Assembly: GCF_025837155.1 (NCBI RefSeq)
Contig: NZ_CP107549.1
Coordinates: 992,001-1,056,000, forward strand
Reading direction: 5' to 3'
From: Pseudomonas sp. Z8(2022)
GTDB taxonomy: Bacteria > Pseudomonadota > Gammaproteobacteria > Pseudomonadales > Pseudomonadaceae
Length of the DNA: 64,000 nt
Shown: piece after piece, positions 25,912 to 36,113 of the stretch
Layout of the letters: each line of letters opens with the position of its first letter
Position numbering within the stretch: the first letter of the stretch is position 1
Notes under the pieces: model-generated
Told to the model about the DNA's origin: nothing
The model's input: only the letters and a program-made list of their open reading frames with translations
Database searches by the model: none
Translations under genes and position numbers: made by a program

Positions 25912-27813
25912 TCACGCCGCGAAGTGAATGCGATGACCCACCGCATAGCCGGCCAGGCGCTCGGCGATGGCCTCAGCCAATGCCTGATCCTGATTCGGCA
26001 AGTGGATGTGAGCCAGTTGCCCGGCCTTGTCATCGCTCAGCACCTCGACACGTGCCGCCGGTTCCAGCTCGCTGACGGCAGCCTCATAGACACGGGCAAT
26101 GGCATCGAAGCGCAGGGCCGGCTTGAAGGTCTTGCCTACCGCAGTGAGCGGAATGGCGTCGATGATCCATGCATTCTTGGGAATTGCGGCCCGCTCGGGA
26201 ATATGGGCGGCGGCATGCTCCAGCAGTTCCGCCTCGCTGGCCTGACTGCCCGGCTTCAACTGCACGTAGACCACCGGCAGTTCGCCGGCCTTTTCATCCG
26301 GTTTGCCCACGGCCGCCGCCAGGGCCACGGCGGGATGCTTGTGCAGGGCTTCCTCGATCATCTGCGGGTCGATGTTGTGGCCGCCGCGGATGATCAGATC
26401 CTTGCTGCGGCCAGTCAGCCAGATATAGCCATCGGCATCGACGCGGCCGAGGTCGCCGGTGTTGAACCAGTCACCATCGACCCAGATGCCTGCATTCTTG
26501 CCGGCCTGCAGATAACCCATGAACACCGTGGCGCCGCGGATGCACAGGTTGCCGATCTCATTCGGCGCGGCATCCCGAACGTAACGGCCCTGCTCGTCGA
26601 GCACCTTTATGCGAACCTCGCAGTAGGGCATCGGCAGGCCGATGGAGCCGGGGCGACGCTCTCCGTCCGGTGGGTTGGCGCAGCTGCCACAGGTGCCTTC
26701 GGTCAGACCGTAGCCTTCGATCAGGGTTAGCCCGGTCTTGGCCTCGAACTGACGGATCAGCTCCACGGGCATCGGGGCGGCGCCGCACAGTGCGTACTTC
26801 AGCGAGGACAGATCATGCCCCTCGCTGGGCACCTGCAGCAGGCCGGCATAGATGGTGGGGACGCCACTGAAGAAACTGACCTTGTGGCGTTCGATGACCT
26901 TCCAAAAATTGCTGATCAGCGTGCCGTTGCGATAGCCCTGCGGCGTGGCCAGCAAGACCTCGGCGCCGCCGATGAAGGCCGTCAGCCCGGTGACGATCAC
27001 CCCGTTGACGTGAAACAGCGGCAGACCGCAGAGCGTCACGTCGCCGGGGCCGAAGCGGGTCACCAGGTTCATGCTGTAGGCCATGGCCACTTCGTTGCCG
27101 TGGCTGTGCGGCGCCAGCTTCGGTGTACCGGTGGTACCGCCGGTGTGGAAGTAGCTGGCGATGTCGTCGGCTGCGATCACGCGCCCGCTTTCCAGCTGGT
27201 CGGCGGGGCAGGCTGCGATGGTTTCATCGAAGTCCAGCACGCCATCTGGCAGCGGGCCGCGTTGAGCCCTGACTGCATTGCGTTGCGGTTCCGGCAACAG
27301 GTTGGCCATGTCCACGCAGAGAATCGCCCTGAGTTCCGGCAACTGATCTCGCAGGGCTTCGACCTTGCTCCACAGATCGGTGCCGGGGAAGGGCGCCAGG
27401 GTCACCAGCAGCTCGGAACTGGAGGCATGGATCAGTTCGGCGATGTGCTCGGGATCGAGCAGCGGGTTGATCGCATTGACGATGCCCGCCGCTTCGCCGC
27501 CCCAGATGGTGTAGTGCGTCTGAGGCAGATTGGGCAGCAGGAAGGAGACCGCCTTGCCCGGACGCAGGCCCAGGCGGTGAAAGGCGTTGGCGGTCTGGGT
27601 GATCTTGCCGAGCAGCTCGGCATAGTTCAGACGCAGCGCGGTTTCTTCTGCCGTGCCCTGCAGGATGAACGACAGCGCCGGTGCATCCGGAGTGGCCAGC
27701 GCCGTGCGGCGGATCAGCTCGAATGTACTGGCGGGTAGGCCGCGCTCGCTCAACGGCGTGCTCTCGATCTGCTGGATATCCTGCAGGGTGCGAATCAGAG
27801 GTGCTGTGTTCAT
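25912..27813 (-). CDS. Acyl-CoA synthetase (AMP-dependent synthetase/ligase family)
   Basis: 633 residues. Core motifs of the adenylating superfamily are present: A3 as TGGTTGTPK, EGYGLTEGTCG, FNTGDLGRVDADGYIWLTGR, SKDLIIRGG and a C-terminal KTFKPALR lysine region. The enzyme activates a carboxylic acid as an acyl-AMP and transfers it to CoA. The unusual GGTTG form of the P-loop (normally SGTTG) and the ~630-residue length mark a particular subgroup. The chain length or aromatic nature of the substrate is not apparent. The carboxylesterase gene lies 23 bases upstream on the same strand, so they may form an operon. Confidence 0.88.
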   Translation of the reverse strand: MNTAPLIRTLQDIQQIESTPLSERGLPASTFELIRRTALATPDAPALSFILQGTAEETALRLNYAELLGKITQTANAFHRLGLRPGKAVSFLLPNLPQTHYTIWGGEAAGIVNAINPLLDPEHIAELIHASSSELLVTLAPFPGTDLWSKVEALRDQLPELRAILCVDMANLLPEPQRNAVRAQRGPLPDGVLDFDETIAACPADQLESGRVIAADDIASYFHTGGTTGTPKLAPHSHGNEVAMAYSMNLVTRFGPGDVTLCGLPLFHVNGVIVTGLTAFIGGAEVLLATPQGYRNGTLISNFWKVIERHKVSFFSGVPTIYAGLLQVPSEGHDLSSLKYALCGAAPMPVELIRQFEAKTGLTLIEGYGLTEGTCGSCANPPDGERRPGSIGLPMPYCEVRIKVLDEQGRYVRDAAPNEIGNLCIRGATVFMGYLQAGKNAGIWVDGDWFNTGDLGRVDADGYIWLTGRSKDLIIRGGHNIDPQMIEEALHKHPAVALAAAVGKPDEKAGELPVVYVQLKPGSQASEAELLEHAAAHIPERAAIPKNAWIIDAIPLTAVGKTFKPALRFDAIARVYEAAVSELEPAARVEVLSDDKAGQLAHIHLPNQDQALAEAIAERLAGYAVGHRIHFAA

Positions 27814-27836
27814 TTATCGTGCATCCCTTCGGTTCG

Positions 27837-28974
<1,138 letters not shown>

Positions 28975-30003
28975 ATGAAGATGGTGAAATCCACCCTGGC
29001 TGTACTGACCACCGCAGCTGTGCTCGGTGTCAGTGGCTTTGCTCAGGCAGGCGCCACCCTGGATGCAGTGCAGAAGAAAGGCTTCGTGCAGTGCGGTATC
29101 AGCGACGGTCTTCCTGGCTTCTCCTACGCCGATGAAAAAGGTAACTACCTGGGGCTGGACGTCGACGTCTGCCGCGCTGTTGCAGCCGCGGTCTTCGGTG
29201 ACGCCAGCAAGGTCAAGTACAGCCCTCTGACCGCCAAGGAGCGCTTCACCGCGCTGCAGTCCGGCGAAGTCGACATCCTTTCGCGCAACACCACCTGGAC
29301 CAGCTCGCGCGATGCGGCTCTGGGCCTGAACTTCACCGGCGTGACCTACTACGATGGCCAGGGCTTTCTGGTGAACAAGAAGCTGGGCGTTTCCAGCGCC
29401 AAGGAACTGGACGGCGCCACCGTGTGCATCCAGGCCGGTACCACCACTGAGCTGAACCTCTCCGACTACTTCCGTGCCAACGGCATGAAGTACACCCCCA
29501 TCACTTACGATACCTCCGACGAGAGCGCCAAATCGGTCGAAGCCGGCCGTTGCGACGTTCTGACCTCCGACCAGTCGCAGCTGTACGCACAGCGCATCAA
29601 GCTGGCCAACCCGGACGACTACGTCGTACTGCCGGAAGTCATCTCCAAGGAGCCGCTCGGCCCGTCCGTCCGTCAGGGCGACGAGGAGTGGTTCGACATC
29701 GTGCGCTGGTCGCTGTTCGCCATGATCAACGCCGAGGAGCTGGGTGTGACTTCGGCCAATGTCGAAGACACCGCGAAGAACACCAAGAACCCCGACGTTG
29801 CACGTCTGCTGGGTACCGAAGGTGAGTTCGGCAAGGATCTGAAACTGCCGAAAGACTGGGCTGTTCAGATCGTCAAGCAAGTGGGTAACTACGGTGAAGC
29901 CTTCGATCGCAACGTCGGTGCCGGCAGCGAACTGAAGATTGAGCGTGGTCTCAACGCCCTGTGGAACAAGGGTGGTCTGCAATACGCGCCGCCAGTGCGC
30001 TGA
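28975..30003 (+). CDS. aapJ: General L-amino-acid ABC transporter, periplasmic binding protein
   Basis: 342 residues from the ATG at 28975, seven bases after GGAGG. A signal peptide (MKMVKSTLAVL...GFAQA, cleavage near residue 25) is followed by a type-2 periplasmic binding fold with the family motif LDAVQKKGFVQCGISDGLPG and SRNTTWTSSRD. AapJ captures a broad range of L-amino acids and hands them to AapQM. It heads the aapJQMP operon behind a sigma-54 promoter and is separated from aapQ by two strong hairpins, as expected where binding protein is needed in excess. Confidence 0.94.
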   Translation: MKMVKSTLAVLTTAAVLGVSGFAQAGATLDAVQKKGFVQCGISDGLPGFSYADEKGNYLGLDVDVCRAVAAAVFGDASKVKYSPLTAKERFTALQSGEVDILSRNTTWTSSRDAALGLNFTGVTYYDGQGFLVNKKLGVSSAKELDGATVCIQAGTTTELNLSDYFRANGMKYTPITYDTSDESAKSVEAGRCDVLTSDQSQLYAQRIKLANPDDYVVLPEVISKEPLGPSVRQGDEEWFDIVRWSLFAMINAEELGVTSANVEDTAKNTKNPDVARLLGTEGEFGKDLKLPKDWAVQIVKQVGNYGEAFDRNVGAGSELKIERGLNALWNKGGLQYAPPVR

Positions 30004-30010
30004 CCATCCA

Positions 30011-30037
30011 CAACGGCAGGCCCTGGGCCTGCCGTTG
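30011..30037 (+). terminator. Intercistronic hairpin 1 between aapJ and aapQ
   Basis: A perfect 12-bp stem CAACGGCAGGCC / GGCCTGCCGTTG with loop CTG starts eight bases after the aapJ stop. The following T tract is weak (TCGTTT), so it may act as a partial terminator or as a block to 3' exonucleases that stabilises aapJ mRNA. Confidence 0.7.
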
Positions 30038-30059
30038 TCGTTTCCGACTACATGAATCC

Positions 30060-30081
30060 CCGGTTCGCTGCAGCGAACCGG
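30060..30081. repeat. Intercistronic palindrome 2 just upstream of aapQ
   Basis: A 22-base perfect palindrome (CCGGTTCGCTG closed by CAGCGAACCGG) lies 19 bases before the aapQ ATG and close to its ribosome site. It could be an mRNA hairpin or a protein-binding site. Confidence 0.75.
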
Positions 30082-30100
30082 AGGTTCAACGAGGGCTGTT

Positions 30101-31285
30101 ATGCACACGACCGCTAATGCCCCGCGCCCACGTGGATCGCTTTTGACCGATCCGCAGGTGCGTGCGTGGCTGTTCCAGATCATTGCCGTGGTTGCCGTTG
30201 TGGCACTCGGCTGGTTCCTATTCCAGAACACCCAGGCCAACCTTGAGAAGCGCGGAATCATTTCCGGCTTCAGCTTCCTCAACAACAGTGCCGGCTTCGG
30301 CATCGCTCAGCACCTGATCGATTATTCCGAGAGCAACTCCTACGGGCGTGTGTTCATCATCGGCCTGCTCAACACCTTGCTGGTGTCGGTCATCGGTATC
30401 GTGCTGGCATCCATCCTGGGCTTTCTGCTCGGTATCGCGCGGCTGTCGCCCAACTGGCTGATCAGCAAGCTGGCGACGGTCTACATCGAGATCTTCCGCA
30501 ACATTCCGCCGTTGCTGCAGATTCTCTTCTGGTATTTCGCGGTGTTCCTGACCCTGCCCGGACCGCGCCAGAGCCTGGACCTCGGGGAAGTCTTCTTCCT
30601 CAACAGCCGCGGCCTGTACATGCCGGCGCCGTCGCCATCGGAGAGCTTCGGTCTGTTCGCCGTGGTGCTACTGGCGACCATCGTTGCCATCGTCGTACTC
30701 GGGCGTTGGGCCAAGGCGCGGCGTGAGTCCACCGGCAAGATCTTCCCGCTGCTGTGGACGTCGCTGGCGATGATCGTCGGCATCCCTGCGCTGGCGATTC
30801 TGATTGACGGCAACCCGCTGGTGTGGAGCGTGCCGGAACTCACCGGCTTCAACTTCCGCGGCGGCTGGGTGCTGATCCCTGAGCTGATGGCGCTGACCCT
30901 GGCGCTGACCATCTACACCGCAGCCTTCATCGCCGAGAACGTGCGCTCCGGAATCATGGCGGTGAGCCATGGGCAGACCGAGGCGGCACGCTCGCTCGGC
31001 CTGCGCCCCGGCATCACCCTGCGCCTGGTGATCATCCCGCAGTCACTGCGCGTGATCATTCCTCCACTGACCAGCCAGTACCTGAACCTGACCAAGAACT
31101 CGTCCCTGGCGGCGGGTATCGGCTATCCGGACATGGTTTCGCTGTTCGCCGGTACGGTGCTCAACCAGACCGGGCAGGCCATCGAGGTGATCGCCATCAC
31201 CATGAGCGTGTACCTCGCCATCAGCATCAGCATCTCTCTGCTGATGAACTGGTACAACAAGCGCATCGCGCTGACTGAGCGGTAA
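30101..31285 (+). CDS. aapQ: General L-amino-acid ABC transporter permease AapQ
   Basis: 394 residues, the long permease type of the HisMQ family with several extra helices before the conserved ABC permease region. The EAA-like loop is AARSLGLRPGITLRLVIIPQ near residue 300. With AapM it forms the membrane channel. The ribosome site GAGG lies before the ATG at 30101. The gene sits 97 bases after aapJ and 9 bases before aapM. Confidence 0.93.
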   Translation: MHTTANAPRPRGSLLTDPQVRAWLFQIIAVVAVVALGWFLFQNTQANLEKRGIISGFSFLNNSAGFGIAQHLIDYSESNSYGRVFIIGLLNTLLVSVIGIVLASILGFLLGIARLSPNWLISKLATVYIEIFRNIPPLLQILFWYFAVFLTLPGPRQSLDLGEVFFLNSRGLYMPAPSPSESFGLFAVVLLATIVAIVVLGRWAKARRESTGKIFPLLWTSLAMIVGIPALAILIDGNPLVWSVPELTGFNFRGGWVLIPELMALTLALTIYTAAFIAENVRSGIMAVSHGQTEAARSLGLRPGITLRLVIIPQSLRVIIPPLTSQYLNLTKNSSLAAGIGYPDMVSLFAGTVLNQTGQAIEVIAITMSVYLAISISISLLMNWYNKRIALTER

Positions 31286-31294
31286 GGAGCAGCC

Positions 31295-32392
31295 ATGCAG
31301 ACTCATACGTTTAAACCGGATCTGCCGCCGCCGCGCATGAGCGTCGGCGTGCTGGGTTGGCTCCGTGCCAACCTGTTCTCCAACTGGTTCAACAGCCTGT
31401 TGACCATCTTCGCCATCTATCTGCTCTGGCTGGTGATCCCGCCGCTGCTGCAGTGGGCGATCATCGATGCCAACTGGGTTGGTACCACGCGTGCCGACTG
31501 CACCAAGGAAGGCGCCTGCTGGGTGTTCATTCAGCAGCGTTTCGGCCAGTTCATGTACGGCTTCTACCCCAGCGAACTGCGCTGGCGCGTGGACGCCACG
31601 CTATGGCTGGCGATCATCGGCGCTGCGCCGCTGTTCGTGCCGCAGATGCCGCGCAAGGCGCTTTACGGTCTGGTGTTCCTGGTGGTCTACCCGGTCATCG
31701 CCTGGTGCCTGCTGCACGGTGGCGTATTCGGCCTGAGCGTGGTTTCCACCAGCCAGTGGGGCGGCCTGATGCTGACCCTGGTGATCGCCTCCGTGGGCAT
31801 TACCGGTGCCTTGCCGCTGGGTATCCTGCTGGCGCTGGGGCGACGTTCCAACCTGCCGGCGATCAAGGTCATCTGCGTCACCTTCATCGAGTTCTGGCGC
31901 GGTGTGCCGCTGATTACCGTGCTGTTCATGTCCTCGGTGATGCTGCCGTTGTTCCTGCCCGAGGGCATGCACTTCGACAAGCTGATGCGCGCCCTGATCG
32001 GGGTGATCCTGTTCCAGTCTGCCTACATCGCCGAAGTGGTGCGTGGCGGCCTGCAGGCCATCCCCAAAGGCCAGTACGAAGCGGCTGCGGCAATGGGGCT
32101 GGGCTACTGGCGGATGATGGGGCTGGTGATCCTGCCGCAAGCGCTCAAGCTGGTGATTCCCGGCATCGTCAACGTGTTCATCGCCCTGTTCAAGGACACC
32201 AGCCTGGTGATCATCATCGGTCTGTTCGACCTGCTCAACAGCATCAAGCAGGCGACCACCGATCCTTCCTGGCTGGGTATGGCCACCGAGGGCTACGTGT
32301 TCGCCGCACTGATCTTCTGGATTTTCTGTTTTGGTATGTCCCGCTACTCCATGCATCTGGAGAGAAAGCTGGATACCGGCCACAAGCGTTAG
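31295..32392 (+). CDS. aapM: General L-amino-acid ABC transporter permease AapM
   Basis: 365 residues. Multi-pass protein with the HisMQ permease core; the EAA loop reads YEAAAAMGLGYWRMMGLVILPQ in part. It pairs with AapQ. A hydrophilic insert with two cysteines (ADCTKEGACWVF, residues ~68-80) lies in the periplasmic loop after the first helix, typical of this subfamily. The gene is followed at once by a 138-bp imperfect palindrome before aapP. Confidence 0.93.
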   Translation: MQTHTFKPDLPPPRMSVGVLGWLRANLFSNWFNSLLTIFAIYLLWLVIPPLLQWAIIDANWVGTTRADCTKEGACWVFIQQRFGQFMYGFYPSELRWRVDATLWLAIIGAAPLFVPQMPRKALYGLVFLVVYPVIAWCLLHGGVFGLSVVSTSQWGGLMLTLVIASVGITGALPLGILLALGRRSNLPAIKVICVTFIEFWRGVPLITVLFMSSVMLPLFLPEGMHFDKLMRALIGVILFQSAYIAEVVRGGLQAIPKGQYEAAAAMGLGYWRMMGLVILPQALKLVIPGIVNVFIALFKDTSLVIIIGLFDLLNSIKQATTDPSWLGMATEGYVFAALIFWIFCFGMSRYSMHLERKLDTGHKR

Positions 32393-32530
32393 GAGCTGTT
32401 CAGTATCTGCTGCGCGTCGGCCAGGCGGCGTTGAAAACACTCCCGGGATGTTCATGTACAACCGTACATTCCGCTCCCCCGAATGTTTTCGCCTTGCCTG
32501 GCTCCAGCTCGCCAGATCCTGAACCAGCTC
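32393..32530. repeat. 138-bp imperfect palindrome between aapM and aapP
   Basis: The outer arms GAGCTGTTCAGTATCTG and CAGATCCTGAACCAGCTC pair almost fully. Inner segments match around AAAACACTC and GAATGTTTT, and the centre is TGTAC-AACC-GTACA (32455-32468). It begins right after the aapM stop and would fold as one long hairpin in the operon mRNA. It resembles a mobile-derived intergenic repeat rather than a terminator, since no T run follows. Confidence 0.7.
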
Positions 32531-32547
32531 CTCGAGAGGAGTGAATT

Positions 32548-33309
32548 ATGAGTGAAGTCAACAAGCAACCCAGCGCCGAGCCGATGATCCTGCTGCAGGG
32601 CGTGAACAAGTGGTACGGCCAGTTCCACGTGCTCAAGGACATCAACCTCAGCGTGCAACCGGGCGAGCGTATCGTCTTGTGCGGGCCGTCCGGCTCGGGC
32701 AAGTCCACCACCATCCGCTGCATCAACCGTCTGGAGGAACACCAGCAGGGGCGCATCGTGGTCGATGGCACCGAGCTGACCAACGATCTCAAGCACATCG
32801 AGGCGATTCGTCGCGAAGTGGGCATGGTGTTCCAGCACTTCAACCTGTTCCCCCACCTGACGGTGCTGCAGAACTGCACGCTGGCGCCGATGTGGGTGCG
32901 CAAGATGCCCAAGCGTCAGGCCGAGGAAATCGCCATGCATTTCCTTGAGCGGGTGCGTATTCCCGAGCAGGCCAACAAGTATCCGGGGCAGCTTTCCGGT
33001 GGTCAGCAGCAGCGGGTGGCGATTGCCCGTGCGCTGTGCATGAAGCCGAAGATCATGCTGTTCGACGAGCCGACTTCGGCACTCGATCCGGAGATGGTCA
33101 AAGAGGTGCTGGATACCATGATCGGCCTGGCCGAAGACGGCATGACCATGCTCTGCGTGACCCACGAAATGGGCTTTGCCCGCACCGTGGCCAACCGGGT
33201 GATCTTCATGGACAGGGGCGAGATCGTCGAGCAGGCCGAGCCCAACACCTTCTTTACCAATCCGCAGAACGAGCGCACCAAGCTGTTCCTCAGCCAGATC
33301 ATTCACTGA
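32548..33309 (+). CDS. aapP: General L-amino-acid ABC transporter ATP-binding protein AapP
   Basis: 253 residues, standard amino-acid ABC ATPase. Walker [10 protein letters not shown], signature [15 protein letters not shown] and Walker [15 protein letters not shown] are intact. It powers the AapQM channel. A GAGAGGAG ribosome site precedes the ATG at 32548. It is the last gene of aapJQMP and is followed by a bidirectional terminator. Confidence 0.95.
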   Translation: MSEVNKQPSAEPMILLQGVNKWYGQFHVLKDINLSVQPGERIVLCGPSGSGKSTTIRCINRLEEHQQGRIVVDGTELTNDLKHIEAIRREVGMVFQHFNLFPHLTVLQNCTLAPMWVRKMPKRQAEEIAMHFLERVRIPEQANKYPGQLSGGQQQRVAIARALCMKPKIMLFDEPTSALDPEMVKEVLDTMIGLAEDGMTMLCVTHEMGFARTVANRVIFMDRGEIVEQAEPNTFFTNPQNERTKLFLSQIIH

Positions 33310-33326
33310 GTCGCTGCTGCGAGATC

Positions 33327-33355
33327 GGAAAGGGAGCCTTCGGGCTCCCTTTTCC
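33327..33355. terminator. Bidirectional terminator between aapP and the GlxA-type regulator
   Basis: The stem GGAAAGGGAGCC / GGCTCCCTTTTCC with a TTCG tetraloop has T-rich and A-rich flanks. It lies between two convergent genes and can serve both. Confidence 0.85.
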
Positions 33356-34315
33356 TTACTGGCTCTGGTGCTGGATGCTGCGCTGCATGCGTTTGCGAAA
33401 GGCGCCGGGCGTTTCCCCGCACAGCTGCTTGAAACGCTTGGCGAAGGTGGCGCGGTCGGCGAAGCCGATCTGGCTGGCGACCTGTTCCTGCGATTGCCTG
33501 CTTCCGGCCAGTGCCTGTTGCGCCAGGCTGATGCGCAGGCGTTGCAGGTAGTCGCCGGGTGTCAGGCCGGTGGCCTGCCGGAAGCGCCGCAGCAGCGTGC
33601 GCGGTGAGCAGTGCGCCTGCTGGGCGAGGCGATTCAGATCGATCGCCTCGGCGTGATGCTCGTGCAGCCAGGCCAGCAGTGGCTGCAATGTGCTGTCATC
33701 GGTGGTGGGCAACAGCGGCGCGAAACGCATCTGCGTGCCGCGCTGACGTTCGATCACCATGGTGCTGGCCACCTGCTGGGCCAGCCATTCGCCCGCGTGC
33801 AGGGCGATCAGATGCAGGCACAGATCGAGTCCGGCCTGGGCGCCACCCGAGCAGAACAGCGGGCCGTCTTCGGTCAGCAGCAGGTCGCTGCGCAGCCGCA
33901 CCTGGGGGAAGCGCCGCGCGAAGGCCTCGGCCAGTGCCCAATGCGTGGTTGCCAGGCGGTCGTTGAGCAGGCCGGCGGCGGCCAGCAGGAAGGCGCTGCT
34001 GCACAGGCTTGCTAGTTGCTGGTCGGTGCGTCGAGCCAGCCAGGGCAGGAGACTGGCGTTGCTCTCGAGGGTCTTGCTGATGACGCTGCCGGTGGCGGGC
34101 ACGATCAGCAGGTCGGCCTGTTCGGCCAACTGCAGGCCACCATCGACCTGGATCAGGGCAAAGTCCAGTTGTACCGGCTCACCATCAAGGCTGAAGCGCT
34201 GCAGCAGGAAACGAGGAGTACCAGCCAGGTGATTGGCCAGGGAGAAGGCGTCCTGCGCCATGCTCAGGCTGGAGCAGACAGTCTGTGGGCAGACGTACAG
34301 GGCCACGCGGAGCAT
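33356..34315 (-). CDS. GlxA/FtrA-type AraC-family transcriptional regulator
   Basis: 319 residues: an N-terminal DJ-1/PfpI amidotransferase-like domain (residues 1-190, with CSSAFLLAAAGLL around the nucleophile-elbow position) and a C-terminal AraC helix-turn-helix pair (DLNRLAQQAHCSPRTLLRRF). This architecture includes regulators such as ArgR, GbdR and CdhR that respond to amines or amino-acid derivatives in Pseudomonas. It is convergent with the aap operon and divergent from the NTF2-like gene, but its target and ligand are not evident. Confidence 0.88.
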   Translation of the reverse strand: MLRVALYVCPQTVCSSLSMAQDAFSLANHLAGTPRFLLQRFSLDGEPVQLDFALIQVDGGLQLAEQADLLIVPATGSVISKTLESNASLLPWLARRTDQQLASLCSSAFLLAAAGLLNDRLATTHWALAEAFARRFPQVRLRSDLLLTEDGPLFCSGGAQAGLDLCLHLIALHAGEWLAQQVASTMVIERQRGTQMRFAPLLPTTDDSTLQPLLAWLHEHHAEAIDLNRLAQQAHCSPRTLLRRFRQATGLTPGDYLQRLRISLAQQALAGSRQSQEQVASQIGFADRATFAKRFKQLCGETPGAFRKRMQRSIQHQSQ

Positions 34316-34479
34316 GGGATGGTCTCGAGAAAGGATTGGCGATTATTGACACAAAGTTTTCGATATAGCCAATCGCCCTTTGGGGTTTCGCTGGACAGAC
34401 TAGGCTCCATCCATACATGTGCGTCAGGTGGCCGCGATTGAGCGGCTGGCCTCTGGCGTCACCGTGGCAGGAGCGCCCC

Positions 34480-34950
34480 ATGAGTCACCCCAATGCCGAA
34501 CTGATCCAGCATTTCTACAGCGCTTTCCAGAAACTCGATGCCGAAACCATGGCGGCCTGCTACGCCGAGGACGTGCGTTTCTCCGACCCGGTCTTCACCG
34601 ACCTGCGTGGCACCGAGGTGGGCGATATGTGGCGCATGCTCTGCAGCCGCGCCGAAGACTTTTCGCTGACCTTCGACTCGGTGCAGGCCGATGATCATGC
34701 CGGCAGCGCGCGCTGGGTCGCCACCTACCGTTTCAGCGCCACGGGCCGTTTGGTGGTCAACCATATCCGGGCGCGTTTCGTTTTCCGTGACGGGCTGATC
34801 GCCGAGCACCGCGATCACTTCGATCTTTGGCGCTGGGCACGTCAGGCGCTGGGGGGCAAAGGGCTGCTGCTGGGCTGGGCTCCGCCGGTCCAGGCTGCCA
34901 TTCGTCGGCAAGCGGCACGCGGACTGTCCCAATTCCGCGCTTCACGCTGA
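34480..34950 (+). CDS. NTF2-like/SnoaL-family protein
   Basis: 156 residues from the ATG at 34480 (MSHPNAELIQHFYSAFQKLD) with GGAG nearby. The N-terminal FYSAFQKLDAETMAACYAEDVRFSDPVF and the internal HRDHFDLWRWARQAL segment are typical of small cone-shaped NTF2-like proteins, which may bind or convert small hydrophobic molecules. No catalytic assignment is possible. It diverges from the GlxA-type regulator, which could control it. Confidence 0.75.
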   Translation: MSHPNAELIQHFYSAFQKLDAETMAACYAEDVRFSDPVFTDLRGTEVGDMWRMLCSRAEDFSLTFDSVQADDHAGSARWVATYRFSATGRLVVNHIRARFVFRDGLIAEHRDHFDLWRWARQALGGKGLLLGWAPPVQAAIRRQAARGLSQFRASR

Positions 34951-35051
34951 GGCGGGCGAAGGAACGCAGTGGTAGGCTAGCCGGTCTTAGCCTTCAATAA
35001 TGAGAGTGCGCACATCGGGTGCCGCATTTCCACTGTCAATCGAGACCTGCC

Positions 35052-35771
35052 GTGACCGAACTGATCGTAGCCGTAAAACAGGCCAAGGCCTGGGGGGTGC
35101 ATGCCGTCACTGCCAGTGGTGTGATTCTCGCCCTGCTGGCGCTGCTGGCTGTCCTCGACGGCCAGCCCAAACAATGCCTGATGTGGCTGGGGCTGGCACT
35201 GCTGGTCGATGGGCTGGATGGTTCCCTGGCGCGGCGTTACGACGTCAAGGGCGTGCTGCCGCATTTCGATGGTTCCACGCTGGATCTGGTGATCGATTAC
35301 CTCACCTACGTATTCATCCCCGCGATCTTCCTCTATCGCTTCATCCCGCTCCCCGAATACACCGCGCTTTTCGCCGTCGGCCTGATTCTGGTGTCGTCGC
35401 TGTTCTGCTTCTGCAACCTGAACATGAAGAGCAAAGACAACTACTTCGTCGGCTTCCCTGCCGCCTGGAATGTGGTGGTGCTGTATTTCTACATACTCGA
35501 CATCCATCCCTGGGCGTCGCTGGGCATCATCGTGCTGCTGGCGGGGCTGACCCTGACCAAGATGAAGTTCCTGCACCCGTTCCGTGTGCGTCAGTTCATG
35601 CCGCTGAATATCCTGGTGACCTTCGTCTGGATGCTCTCCAGCGCATTGCTGATTGTGCAGCACCCTGCCAACCAGCCCTGGCTGCTGACCCTGTGGTGGC
35701 TGGCGTCGGCCTACTTCGTCGGCATGTGCCTGTGGCGTTCGGCGCGTGAGTGGTTCCCGGCACGCGGATGA
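35052..35771 (+). CDS. pcs: Phosphatidylcholine synthase
   Basis: 239 residues from the GTG at 35052 (preceded by GAG at about -10); a GTG at 35019 is an alternative. The CDP-alcohol phosphotransferase motif is in the Pcs form DG-x2-AR-x12-G-x3-D-x3-D (DGSLAR ... GSTLDLVID). About seven to eight transmembrane segments. Pcs condenses CDP-diacylglycerol with choline to make phosphatidylcholine in the inner membrane, a one-step route that depends on imported choline. Length agrees with P. aeruginosa Pcs. Its stop overlaps the start of the GIY-YIG gene. Confidence 0.92.
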   Translation: MTELIVAVKQAKAWGVHAVTASGVILALLALLAVLDGQPKQCLMWLGLALLVDGLDGSLARRYDVKGVLPHFDGSTLDLVIDYLTYVFIPAIFLYRFIPLPEYTALFAVGLILVSSLFCFCNLNMKSKDNYFVGFPAAWNVVVLYFYILDIHPWASLGIIVLLAGLTLTKMKFLHPFRVRQFMPLNILVTFVWMLSSALLIVQHPANQPWLLTLWWLASAYFVGMCLWRSAREWFPARG

Positions 35772-36049
35772 CGGCAGCAATCGACAAAACCTGGTTCGCC
35801 TATCTGGTGCGCGCCGCCAATGGCGCCCTGTATTGCGGCATCAGCGATGATCCTCAGCGGCGTTTCGCCCAGCACCAGAGTGGCAAGGGCGCGCGCTTCT
35901 TCCACACCAGCCCGGCGCTGGCGCTGGTCTATGTCGAGGCCTGTGCCGGCAAGGGTGATGCCTTGCGGCGCGAGCGGGCGATAAAACGCCTGAGCAAGAG
36001 CGCCAAGGAGGCGCTCATTCTGGCTGTTGATGGCCCTCCATCAGCCTGA
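35768..36049 (+). CDS. GIY-YIG nuclease-domain protein (YhbQ/UPF0213-like)
   Basis: 93 residues from the ATG at 35768, which overlaps the pcs stop by four bases (ATGA). The GIY-YIG core appears as [19 protein letters not shown] with YLV and YCG in the two half motifs, followed by [15 protein letters not shown] and the [16 protein letters not shown] helix with the family glutamate. Small single-domain members have been tied to DNA repair, but this one is uncharacterised. Coupling to pcs is positional; no functional link is known. Confidence 0.87.
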   Translation: MTAAIDKTWFAYLVRAANGALYCGISDDPQRRFAQHQSGKGARFFHTSPALALVYVEACAGKGDALRRERAIKRLSKSAKEALILAVDGPPSA

Positions 36050-36113
36050 GACAGTGTGCCTGCCTCGGGCTGGCGGGTAAGCTGGGTGCTTTCGAACCGA
36101 CGCGGAGCGCACC

